The notes under the pieces are model-generated. The model was not told the DNA's origin, did not search any database, and saw only the letters and a program-made list of their open reading frames with translations. Shown one piece after another: positions 23,950 to 32,661 of a DNA stretch of 64,000 bases; the stretch's first letter is position 1, and each line of letters starts with the position of its first letter. Made by a program: the position numbers and the translations under genes. The DNA comes from Paenibacillaceae bacterium (lineage in GTDB: Bacteria; Bacillota; Bacilli; Paenibacillales; NBRC-103111), in NCBI GenBank assembly GCA_029256185.1, contig JAQSYI010000024.1, positions 1 to 64,000 on the forward strand. Direction: 5' to 3'.

Positions 23950-26163
23950 TTACCGGGTAAAGCTTCTCATACCTGGAGCACTGGGAGCGCCGTCATTAGC
24001 GTATGCTTTAATGCTGTACGCACCTGACCCGCTGTTCAATACGGTGCCGGACAGACTGAGGGTCCAGTAGCCCGACGTGCTGTTGTACACAGCCGGATTA
24101 TACACCGGCGTGCCGCCGAAGGTATGTGTGGCCTGATTAAGATATTGTCCGGCAGCATTCTGGATGGTCACCGTTATGCCTGTAACATGTCCGTTGCCGT
24201 CCGGATCCAAAGCGATGCCCTGAATCAGCTTGGGCGATGCTGGCAACGGACTGAAGGCGGGGCCGGGAGACGTAACGGCCGCGATCACATTGCCCACGGT
24301 ATTGAACTTGGAAGGGCCGGTGTAGCTTCCGAACAGCTGCTTGAATTTGGCTGATGCATTGGGATAGCTGGTGACCGGCCTCAGTTGGCCGCCGTAGTCT
24401 GCATTGGAATCCCAATACAGCTGGAATACCGTATTGGTCGCCCGGAAGAAGTTGTACATGTTCTCCACCATGACCGGGCTATCGCCCGAATCCCGGCCTC
24501 CCACACCCCATTCGGAGATGGCGATGGGCTTGTTGCGGGCATTGGCAAAATCCCGGAGCCAGTTCAGCCCGTAAGAGCGGGTCAGAGCATACTGGAAGCG
24601 GTTCTGGGCATCGCTTGTACCCTCGTCATAGATATCCATGCCGATGATGTCCACATAGCTGTTGCCGGGATAGGCGGTTTCCAGCGGGAAATCCTTTCCC
24701 ACATTCACATTCCACTCGAACCGGAACTTATCCGACACATTCCGGAAAGTATCCACAAACTCGCGGAATGCCTGGGTAAAATGCTGCGTCTTGAGGGTCT
24801 GGTTCTCCCCCTCCCCGGCCAGCACCGTCCACGGGAACCAGTCCCCGTTGAATTCCCAGGAATTGCGGACGTAAATCTCATCGTAATCCGCGCAAAATGC
24901 GGCAATCTGCTCTGCCTGATACTGGTACTTGTCGTTGTATGTTCCCGCAGCCGCCTCTGCCAGCGTACCTTCATTTTTGGTGATCAGCGGTACATTCCAG
25001 AATATCTTATGATCGGTATGCTCCCACAGAGTATCGATTGCCCAATCGATGGAGCCGGTGTAGTCCGCCCAGTCCACCTTGCCGGTAGCATGATACAGGT
25101 AAAAATCATCCCGCCCAAGCCACGTCTCCTGCTCTGCTGCAACGGTCAGGGAATTGCCCGCATACAGCCCGCTTTTGAAAGCAACGCGCCGGTCCGGTCC
25201 ATTCTCAAAGATGCTGTAGATAGCCGCGGAATTAATCGTCCAGCCTGAATTCCCGTTCTCGAAGCCGGGATTCTGCAGCCTATTGGTTCCCCCCGCCACT
25301 CCCAGGAAGGCGTCGTCCAGGTATACGGTTCCCGCCGCACCGCTGTTGTCGGCAAACACGAGGATCAGGCTGGAGTGGCTGCCCGTGTTAAAGGAAAACG
25401 TCTTTTGGCTCCAATCCCCCGTCCCGGTAAAGGTCTGCTCCAGAAGAACGGTAGACCAATTGGAGGAGAGCACTCTCAGGCGGATATTTTTGTCTCCCTT
25501 CATCCAGAAGGAAGCGGTGTAAGCCGTATTGGCCGGGATGCCGCTGACAGTCTGGTAGGCAATGTCCCAGGTTGCGGCCCCGGAGAATACCGCCTTCATT
25601 GCCCAGTTGCCTGTTCTGGTATCTCCCTGAGGCTTGATGACGGAGAAGATGGAGGCTGCGTCATCCGGAATGTACCATCCTCCGGTATAACCCGCTTCAA
25701 AGTCACCGTTGGCCAGTAGATTGGTTCCCCCGTTCACCCCAAGGAATACATCATCCAGATACAAGGTGCCGGCTGTATAGCCGTTATCCTGGAATTGCAG
25801 ATGAAGCGTTGTATTGGAGCCGGAGTTAAAATTCAGCGTCACTTGGGTCCAGTCGGCGGTTGCGGTGCTTTCCGAACTGACCAGACTGGAGGACCAATTG
25901 CTGTTGAGCACCTTGGCCGTAATCTTGCCCTTGCCGGAGAGCCAGTACTTTAACGTGTAATTGGTATTTGCGGAAACAGCCAAATCCGCATTTGCGCCTT
26001 TCCAGCTGGGAGTTCCGCTGACCACCGCTCTCATGGACCATACGCCGCTGCGGGCATTCTCCGCCGCACGGGCTTCATTCTGCGGCCCCAACGAGAGCAC
26101 AGCCGTCATCATCAACACGGCAACCAGACAGGAAGACAACCATCGCCACACTTTCTTCATCAT
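23950..26163 (-). CDS. Secreted GH26-like glycanase with two N-terminal CBMs
   Basis: 737 aa. A signal peptide (about 1-34) is followed by two related beta-sandwich carbohydrate-binding modules (about 35-145 and 175-295; both end in LYLDDVFLG/VYLDDAFLG). The catalytic domain (about 325-625) has SWEFNGDWFPW with probable acid/base Glu437 and AISEWGVGG with probable nucleophile Glu551, the clan GH-A pattern closest to GH26 beta-mannanases. A C-terminal beta-domain of about 95 residues follows. With the beta-mannosidase upstream it suggests attack on mannan or glucomannan outside the cell. No dockerin or SLH domain is present, so it is probably free. A candidate cre lies 33 nt before the start. 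Confidence 0.75.
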   Translation of the reverse strand: MMKKVWRWLSSCLVAVLMMTAVLSLGPQNEARAAENARSGVWSMRAVVSGTPSWKGANADLAVSANTNYTLKYWLSGKGKITAKVLNSNWSSSLVSSESTATADWTQVTLNFNSGSNTTLHLQFQDNGYTAGTLYLDDVFLGVNGGTNLLANGDFEAGYTGGWYIPDDAASIFSVIKPQGDTRTGNWAMKAVFSGAATWDIAYQTVSGIPANTAYTASFWMKGDKNIRLRVLSSNWSTVLLEQTFTGTGDWSQKTFSFNTGSHSSLILVFADNSGAAGTVYLDDAFLGVAGGTNRLQNPGFENGNSGWTINSAAIYSIFENGPDRRVAFKSGLYAGNSLTVAAEQETWLGRDDFYLYHATGKVDWADYTGSIDWAIDTLWEHTDHKIFWNVPLITKNEGTLAEAAAGTYNDKYQYQAEQIAAFCADYDEIYVRNSWEFNGDWFPWTVLAGEGENQTLKTQHFTQAFREFVDTFRNVSDKFRFEWNVNVGKDFPLETAYPGNSYVDIIGMDIYDEGTSDAQNRFQYALTRSYGLNWLRDFANARNKPIAISEWGVGGRDSGDSPVMVENMYNFFRATNTVFQLYWDSNADYGGQLRPVTSYPNASAKFKQLFGSYTGPSKFNTVGNVIAAVTSPGPAFSPLPASPKLIQGIALDPDGNGHVTGITVTIQNAAGQYLNQATHTFGGTPVYNPAVYNSTSGYWTLSLSGTVLNSGSGAYSIKAYANDGAPSAPGMRSFTR

Positions 26164-26195
26164 TCATTCACGCTCCTTAGATTTATTTGGTTTTT

Positions 26196-26209
26196 GGACA
26201 GCGCTTACA
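26196..26209 (-). promoter_or_regulatory. Candidate cre (CcpA site) before the GH26-like gene
   Basis: The minus strand reads TGTAAGCGCTGTCC, matching the TGWAANCGNTNWCA consensus at most positions with a poor 3' end. Its location between promoter region and start codon fits repression by preferred sugars. Confidence 0.5.
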
Positions 26210-26396
26210 AAAAGAATTTACTTCAGTTTTACGCTTTCGTATATATCTGTAAATCAGATATTCCTGTCCAAATGTCAGTATCTGACGTGACCAGTTGTCC
26301 ATAGGCAAGGTGAAAAACTTCTATAGGGATATTCTTGATGAGGGAGTGCCTTTATCGCTATAAAGAATAAAGCGTTCTATCGGGTGTAAACCAAAC

Positions 26397-26416
26397 GGGG
26401 CGAGTTACCTCGCCCC
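26397..26416 (-). terminator. Probable terminator after the ThuA-like gene
   Basis: GGGGCGAG and CTCGCCCC pair perfectly around a 4-nt loop, followed on the minus strand by GTTTGGTTT. The U-run is weak, so it may be leaky. Confidence 0.55.
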
Positions 26417-26429
26417 ATTGCAAGACTTT

Positions 26430-27179
26430 TCATTGTCCGTCCGCTCTGCTTTTCCCGATGGGCTCCAGAGGCTCCATCCGGCCCGAGCGCGTTTGGGCTC
26501 CGGCTGCAGGAGCAGCCCAACCGACGGCATTGCTGATGACCTTTAGCACTTCCGGCTGGTAGTAGACCGGAAAGGTTTCATGGCCGGGACGGAAATAGAA
26601 GATTTTGCCCTTGCCTCTGCGGTAGCAGGCGCCGCTGCGGAACACTTCACCGCCTTCAAACCAGGAGATGAAGACCAGTTCTTCCGGCGCCGGAATCTCA
26701 AACCGCTCCCCGTACATCTCCTCCTGGGGAATCTCGAAATAATCCCCCAGACCCTCGGCAATGGGATGGCCGTGCTCCACCACCCAGATCCGCTCGCGCT
26801 CGCCGTCATCCCGCCATTTCAGCACGCCGGTCCGGGTGCCCATCAACTGCTGGAAGATCTTGGCCGCATGGCCGGAATGAAGCACAATCAGGCCCATGCC
26901 CCCAAGAACACGGTTCCGTACCTTCTCCACAATATCGTCACGGACCTCGCCGTGAGCCTTGTGCCCCCACCAGAGCAGCACATCCGTATCGGCAAGCACA
27001 TCATCAGTAAGCCCATGTTCCGGTTCATCCAGCGTGGCCGTCCGCACCTCAAGCTCCGGCAACATCCCCAGATAGTCGGCGATGGCCTGATGAATGCCCT
27101 CGGGATAAATCTTCGCCACTTCAGGGTTTTCCTTCTCATGTCTGTATTCGCTCCATACCGTTACCTTTAACACCGCCAT
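26430..27179 (-). CDS. ThuA-domain protein
   Basis: 249 aa, matching the trehalose-utilisation ThuA family, which has a class I glutamine-amidotransferase-like fold. Visible segments: VTVWSEYRHEKENPEVAKIYPEGIH at the start, DVLLWWGHKAHGEV, LIVLHSGHAAKIF and FYFRPGHETFPVY. In rhizobia ThuA works with an oxidoreductase in 3-keto-sugar handling. Here the gene sits 51 nt downstream of a Gfo/Idh/MocA oxidoreductase gene, which supports a joint role in converting an unusual sugar. Cytoplasmic. RBS AAAGGAGAGG. The exact reaction is unknown. Confidence 0.8.
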   Translation of the reverse strand: MAVLKVTVWSEYRHEKENPEVAKIYPEGIHQAIADYLGMLPELEVRTATLDEPEHGLTDDVLADTDVLLWWGHKAHGEVRDDIVEKVRNRVLGGMGLIVLHSGHAAKIFQQLMGTRTGVLKWRDDGERERIWVVEHGHPIAEGLGDYFEIPQEEMYGERFEIPAPEELVFISWFEGGEVFRSGACYRRGKGKIFYFRPGHETFPVYYQPEVLKVISNAVGWAAPAAGAQTRSGRMEPLEPIGKSRADGQ

Positions 27180-27230
27180 TTGAACCTCTCCTTTTTGCTA
27201 TGAATAAATGGCCTGACTTGCTTTGTGCAG

Positions 27231-28298
27231 TTACAGCCGAAGCTCTTTGCCCAATGCCGCCGACTGGTACAGTGCCGACAGAATCTTGATCATATCCACC
27301 CCCTGCTCCGGCACAATAGTGGGCACCGCACGCCCCTCCAGACAATCGACAAAATGCCGGATGTTCTCCGTATGCATCTGGGCATGCTTTACGCCGGAAG
27401 TTACGGGTTTGATGTCCGTCAACACTCCCGCCGCTTCGGAGAAAATGCGCAGTTCTCCCAACCGCAGGCTGGCCCCCGCCTTTGTACCGCGCAGCTCCAG
27501 AAAATTGACCTCCTCTTCAATGTTAGAGGCCCAGCTGAATTCGATTTGCAGCGTTGCTCCATTTTCGAAGCGGATAAAGCCTGTAGCCAGATCCTCCACA
27601 TCGAAGACGCCGCCCTCCTGCTTGTCTCCGAAATTGCTGTGCACCGAATCGGATACCTCCGCCTCGGCAAACTTCGTATAGGTCGCCCCGCTTACCGCCA
27701 CCGGCTTGGGATTGCCCATGATCCACATGGCCAGATCGATGAAGTGAACGCCCAGGTCAATCAGCGGGCCGCCCCCGGACAATTCCTTGGTCGTAAACCA
27801 GCCGCCCTTGCCCGGAATCCCCCTTCGTCTGATCCAGCCGCAGCGGCCGGTGTAAATGTCGCCCATTTGTCCGCTTTGCGCAAGCTCCTTGAGAAATTTC
27901 GAGTTGGGAGTAAACCGGTTGTTTCGCATCACCATCAATTGCCTGCCGTTGGCCTTGGCGGCGTCCGCCATTTTCTGCGCCTCCACGGGACTGACGGCAT
28001 CCGGCTTTTCGCACAAAACATGCTTGCCGGCATTCAAAGCCGCTATGGCCATCTCGGAATGCAGCAAATTGGGTGTGCAAATATCCACAATGTCAAGGTC
28101 CGCCTCGGCCAGCATATTCAAATAATCCGTATAATACTTCCCGGCTCCTGTCAATTCGGCAATCTCCCTGGCCCGGTCCTCACGGATATCACAAACCGCC
28201 GCAATCTCCACCTCGGGATGCTCCAGCCAAGCATTCATATGCGCCGCTTTGAAAATGCCGCCGGTGCCGATTGCTCCCAGCTTATATTTTGCACTCAT
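27231..28298 (-). CDS. Gfo/Idh/MocA family oxidoreductase
   Basis: 355 aa. N-terminal Rossmann fold with KLGAIGTGGIFKAAHM, followed by the family signature CEKPDAVSPVEAQKM, in which the Lys is catalytic. The C-terminal domain contains GGGPLIDLGVHFIDLAMW, with a conserved His-x3-Asp-like arrangement. It is an NAD(P)-dependent dehydrogenase for a sugar or polyol; the substrate cannot be read from the sequence. It is coupled to the ThuA gene downstream and follows the beta-mannosidase after a 284-nt gap. RBS AAGGAGGAAGG. Confidence 0.85.
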   Translation of the reverse strand: MSAKYKLGAIGTGGIFKAAHMNAWLEHPEVEIAAVCDIREDRAREIAELTGAGKYYTDYLNMLAEADLDIVDICTPNLLHSEMAIAALNAGKHVLCEKPDAVSPVEAQKMADAAKANGRQLMVMRNNRFTPNSKFLKELAQSGQMGDIYTGRCGWIRRRGIPGKGGWFTTKELSGGGPLIDLGVHFIDLAMWIMGNPKPVAVSGATYTKFAEAEVSDSVHSNFGDKQEGGVFDVEDLATGFIRFENGATLQIEFSWASNIEEEVNFLELRGTKAGASLRLGELRIFSEAAGVLTDIKPVTSGVKHAQMHTENIRHFVDCLEGRAVPTIVPEQGVDMIKILSALYQSAALGKELRL

Positions 28299-28582
28299 GT
28301 ACCTTCCTCCTTAAGAGCTTTCCGTAAGGAAAGCTGGCATTGTAAGAATAAGCTTCGTTTTTTTGCTTACAGCGAACTGCAGCAGCGTAAAGAAAAACCG
28401 GCTTTGGAAGCCATTACCTTGAGCTTTTCTCACCGGCTGGGAGTCATCCGAAGGAGTGGTTTTGACGAGCAAATATTCATCAGACAACATTCACTACCGG
28501 GATAGGGGTGGCTTGGAGACTCCTGGCATCCGCTCGCCAAAATAAGCAATTCTATGGATAGCCCCGCTCCTTGACAAGAACC

Positions 28583-31120
28583 TCAGATCAAATCGGTGAT
28601 GGACCGTACGGTCAAGCTTCGGCCGGTGGGGGCTGCCCCATCCTCCGGCTGCAGCGGACGGAATTCTACCGTCTTGGGATAACCGGGAAGCAGATCGAAG
28701 AAATTGTCGGTGAAGAATCCCTCCTCTTCTACGGAGAGCCACACCTGCTTGGCCAGCACATCGCACTCCAACCGGTATTGATTCCCCGCACCGCCGCTGC
28801 CGATGAGCTCAACCCGAATGGTGGGGACAGGCAGCTTAAGCTCCTTCATGCCGGCGAAATAATGCTCCTTGCAATCCAACACCATATCGTCTTGGAGAAG
28901 GCGGGCCACCAGTACCACGGAAGCCGGGTCATGACCTTTGAGCAGCCCGCTTACCGTGAGGGAGGACACCATCCCCGATATATGGGGAGCGGCGGTTGCG
29001 GGCTGGACAGTCCGCATCAGCAATTGTCCGGCAAAGTCATGCAGACTGATCTCCAGCAGGGCCGATACCGGCTCGGAGAGATCCGATATCAAATACACAT
29101 TGACGAATCCGCCCACGGTTCCATCAATGGAAATAGCCAGATCCTGATAGCTTCTTTTGGCGTAATAATGCAACGCCTTCCATCTGCCGTAATAATCGAT
29201 TCCCGCCCAGGAGGCCACCGGCCAGCAATCATTGATCTGCCAGTACAGCGTACCCATACAGTAGGGCATGCGCCGGCGGTGCGCCTCAATCGCCATCCTC
29301 ACGGCCTCCGCCTGGAGAATCTGGCTCATAACCAGGAATGCCGGGAAGTCCTTCGGCTCCTTCATGTAAATATCCATGTACTGCTTTATTAAGTCGTTGC
29401 CGTTGTTGCTCCGCTGGTGAGCCAGCATAACCGGGGATTCCAGACTCATGTCGGACTCCTCGGCAAAGGCGCGGACCGTCCGGTATTCCGGGAAGGACTG
29501 GAAGCCGTATTCGCTCATAAACCGGCCTACATGCCGGTTGTACTCCTCGAACACTTCTACCGCATGCCATACTCCCCAATAATGCATATCCCCGCTGCCC
29601 ATCGTCAGATAAGTGGAATGCTGGCTGATGCCGCCGGTTTCATCGGTCAACGGGGAAGAAGGCCAATAAGCGGCTCCGGGAGCAAATTTCTCTACAGCCT
29701 CCGGCAAAATCCTGTTGAAAATGGCCGTATAGTCCGCCCACAGCATAACCCGCTGCTCTGGGCTGTAGTGCTGCTTCCAGCCCCAACCGCCGCTCTCGTC
29801 ATAATGGGCCCAGGCCATATCAATTTCATTGTTTCCGCACCAAAGGGCAATGCAGGGATGGTTGCGCAGCCTACGGATATTATCCTCTGCTTCCAGAGCA
29901 ATGTTATCCAGAAACTCCTTGCTTCCCGGATACATGCTGCAGGCAAACATGAAGTCCTGCCAGACCAGGATGCCATATTGGTCGCACAGCTCATAAAATA
30001 TCTGTTGTTCATAGATGCCGCCGCCCCATACCCGCAGCATGTTCATGTTGGCCTCCGCTGCAGAGACAATCTCATGACGGTACCGCTCTACGGTAACCTC
30101 GGTAATAAAGCTGTCATTGGGGATGTGATTGGCGCCCTTCGCGAACACGGGAACGCCATTTAGCTCCACATAGAAGCCGCAGCCGTACACATCCTTCCGC
30201 CGCACCAGCTTCATGGAGCGAAGGCCCGTCACAACAGAGGCATCGGCTTGTCTGCCTCCATCCACCCACAGGCTGGCCTCGAAGGTGTACAGCTCCGGAT
30301 TGCCCAGCCCTCTGCACCACCATAACCGAGGGCGGGCGATCTTAAGCCCAAACTCTAGCACCGTTACCCCCGCCGCCAGTTCCACGGACTGCTCCCAGAG
30401 CTGCCCGTCTGCTTCAAGGCGAAGCATCCCCTCCCAGGAGGTTGCCGCCTCCACCTCCACTTGCGCGGTCAGCCTGGCCATCTCTGGTGTGACTTCATCC
30501 TGGCGGATAAAGACATCCCGAATCCGGCTTCCCGACCAGGCGGCAAGCCGCACCTCCCGCCAGATGCCGCTGGTTACAAACCGCGGTCCCCAGTCCCAAC
30601 CATAATGATAAGGGGCCTTCCGGGCAAACATGCTGACCCTCTTGTCTCCCAAGCCGCCGGTCTCCGGTTGCTCATTGTTTGCCATTAGATGATAGCCCAG
30701 CTTCTCCAGCTTGGGCAGATCCTCGGCAATGGGAGAACGCAGATAAACCGTCAACCGGTTGGTACCCGGCTTAGCCGCCGGCTTTATATTAATCCGCCAG
30801 GTACGAAACATATTGTTGGCTGAAAGCACTGGCACACCATTAACATATACATCCGCATACGTGTCGAGACCGTCGAAGACCAGCTCTAATCCGGCTGCAT
30901 TTAATTCCTGCTCCGAAAGCTGAAAACAGCCTTCATACTCCCAGTCCTGCTTGTCGATCCATTGTTGGTCAAGCTCGTTCCTTCTGTAGAAGGGCTCGGC
31001 TATGATCCCGTTGCGCTCTAGATCCTTATGCACACAACCTGGAACCCGGGCCGGCAGCCAATCCTGTTCGTGAACGGCCTTAAATTGCCAATTCTCCGGT
31101 TCAAAGAATATTTGACTCAT
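28583..31120 (-). CDS. GH2 beta-mannosidase
   Basis: 845 aa, the usual length. It removes terminal beta-mannose units from oligosaccharides inside the cell; no signal peptide is seen. It starts with the sugar-binding domain (WLPARVPGCVHKDL; FDGLDTYADVYVNG), then an immunoglobulin-like domain and the TIM barrel with WGGGIYEQ, LWCGNNEID carrying the acid/base Glu, and FMSEYGFQSFPE carrying the nucleophile Glu. Both are typical of beta-mannosidases rather than beta-galactosidases. I chose the start at 31120, which has GGGAGG upstream; a longer frame adds 53 residues of low similarity. It follows a MATE exporter gene by 61 nt. Confidence 0.9.
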   Translation of the reverse strand: MSQIFFEPENWQFKAVHEQDWLPARVPGCVHKDLERNGIIAEPFYRRNELDQQWIDKQDWEYEGCFQLSEQELNAAGLELVFDGLDTYADVYVNGVPVLSANNMFRTWRINIKPAAKPGTNRLTVYLRSPIAEDLPKLEKLGYHLMANNEQPETGGLGDKRVSMFARKAPYHYGWDWGPRFVTSGIWREVRLAAWSGSRIRDVFIRQDEVTPEMARLTAQVEVEAATSWEGMLRLEADGQLWEQSVELAAGVTVLEFGLKIARPRLWWCRGLGNPELYTFEASLWVDGGRQADASVVTGLRSMKLVRRKDVYGCGFYVELNGVPVFAKGANHIPNDSFITEVTVERYRHEIVSAAEANMNMLRVWGGGIYEQQIFYELCDQYGILVWQDFMFACSMYPGSKEFLDNIALEAEDNIRRLRNHPCIALWCGNNEIDMAWAHYDESGGWGWKQHYSPEQRVMLWADYTAIFNRILPEAVEKFAPGAAYWPSSPLTDETGGISQHSTYLTMGSGDMHYWGVWHAVEVFEEYNRHVGRFMSEYGFQSFPEYRTVRAFAEESDMSLESPVMLAHQRSNNGNDLIKQYMDIYMKEPKDFPAFLVMSQILQAEAVRMAIEAHRRRMPYCMGTLYWQINDCWPVASWAGIDYYGRWKALHYYAKRSYQDLAISIDGTVGGFVNVYLISDLSEPVSALLEISLHDFAGQLLMRTVQPATAAPHISGMVSSLTVSGLLKGHDPASVVLVARLLQDDMVLDCKEHYFAGMKELKLPVPTIRVELIGSGGAGNQYRLECDVLAKQVWLSVEEEGFFTDNFFDLLPGYPKTVEFRPLQPEDGAAPTGRSLTVRSITDLI

Positions 31121-31181
31121 GGTTAATTTCCTCCCGTAATCTTGTCCGCTTCCGCTCATTTCCCCCACAGTTCCTAAGCGG

Positions 31182-32546
31182 TTACCCCGCCCGCGCCCTC
31201 CGGTACGGAAGCCGCCGTTCCCAGCGCCTGCTTCTCCAGCGGAAATAAAGAATGGAGCCGCGCAGCCATTCATCCACAATAAAGGAGGCCCAGATGCCGT
31301 ACAAGCCGTATCCCAGGCCTACCCCCAGGAAATAAGCCATGGGCACGCTGAACAGCCACATAATGAGCACCGAGGAAGCCGCTGCAAAGCGGGCGTCTCC
31401 CGCCGCCTGAAGGGCCCGTTCGAATATCACGTTCATATTCCGCCCCGGTTCGAGGAGAAAGCCGTACAGCAGCAGCGCCCCGCCAAGCTCCACAATTTCC
31501 TTCGTATCCGTAAACATCGCAAGCAGCGGCGTCCGCCACAGGCATACCAGAGAAACGGCGGCCAGCGTAATCACGAGACTCTGCCGGAAGCAACGGAGTA
31601 CAGTGCGGTAGGCCAGCTCCGTCTGCCCGGCCCCGACCTGCCGGCCGACGATAATCTGCACTCCCTTGCTTAACGCGACGCCAAGCACAACAATGATCAG
31701 TGTAATGCTGTGGGTATAAATTTTGGCCGTCAGCATGACTGAGCCGAGGGAGGCAATAATGGCTGTCACCACAAATTGCTTGGCGTTGTAAGACAGCGTA
31801 TTCAACGATGCGGGTACGCCGATGTGAAGCACCCGGAGGAGGCGGGCGCGCTTCCATGACAGCATATCGCTCCAGACCAGGCCCCCTGCCGTTTTGTTCA
31901 ACAAGTGAAGGTTCACGCCAAGCCCCGCCAACTGGCAGACAATGGTGCATACGGCCACCCCTGTCACGCCAAGCTCCAGATAGCTGAGGGGGCCGGCAAT
32001 GATCAGATAATTGCCCAGCACATTCCCCACATTCATCAGGATAGCCACCACCATCGTCTGTCTGGTCAGGCCATGGGCCTGAATCATTGCAACAGCAGCC
32101 GTCAATACGCCCTGGATGAACAAGCCTCCTCCGGCGATGAGCAAATAGGGCATGGCCAGACTGAGCGTTGCGGAATCCAGTGAGAACAGGGACAGCAGGG
32201 GGCGGCTTAGCGCCATGACGAGAGCGGAAAGGCCGATTCCCAGAAGCAGGTTCAGGAAAATGGACATGCCGATCACGCTTTTCACCTCGGAGAGCCGTCC
32301 TGCTCCCAGCTCATGGGAAATAACCACCGCCGAACCGATGGATACCATATTGAAGACCAGAATCACCATGATAATAATTTCATTGGCTACGCCTACCGCC
32401 GCCACGGCTTCATCCGAATGGAAGCTGAGCATAAATGTATTGCTGGTGCGCAACAACGTCTGCAAGCCCAATTCGACGAAAATGGGCCAGGTAATGGGAA
32501 ATAGCGATAGCTTGCCGATAGACGGGGGTTCCATGCGTTCGTTCAT
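31182..32546 (-). CDS. MATE family efflux transporter
   Basis: 454 aa with about twelve membrane helices in two similar halves, as in NorM/DinF-type sodium- or proton-driven exporters. Family segments include ITWPIFVELGLQTLL at the N-terminus and GVANEIIIMV, with IYTHSITLIIVVLGVALSKGVQIIVGRQVGAG in the second half. I preferred the ATG at 32546, which has AAAGGA eight bases upstream, over one nine bases earlier. It lies between the two-component genes and the beta-mannosidase. Its link to glycan use is not obvious; it may export an unrelated compound. Confidence 0.85.
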   Translation of the reverse strand: MNERMEPPSIGKLSLFPITWPIFVELGLQTLLRTSNTFMLSFHSDEAVAAVGVANEIIIMVILVFNMVSIGSAVVISHELGAGRLSEVKSVIGMSIFLNLLLGIGLSALVMALSRPLLSLFSLDSATLSLAMPYLLIAGGGLFIQGVLTAAVAMIQAHGLTRQTMVVAILMNVGNVLGNYLIIAGPLSYLELGVTGVAVCTIVCQLAGLGVNLHLLNKTAGGLVWSDMLSWKRARLLRVLHIGVPASLNTLSYNAKQFVVTAIIASLGSVMLTAKIYTHSITLIIVVLGVALSKGVQIIVGRQVGAGQTELAYRTVLRCFRQSLVITLAAVSLVCLWRTPLLAMFTDTKEIVELGGALLLYGFLLEPGRNMNVIFERALQAAGDARFAAASSVLIMWLFSVPMAYFLGVGLGYGLYGIWASFIVDEWLRGSILYFRWRSRRWERRLPYRRARAG

Positions 32547-32661
32547 GATCGCCATCCTTTGGCCGTTGCGTTATGAAGACAGATAACCGCTTGCCTTCGT
32601 AATACCTGTCTCCATTATAGAGATTGCACCCGGGGCGCTTACATGAAATCTAATCAGCTTT

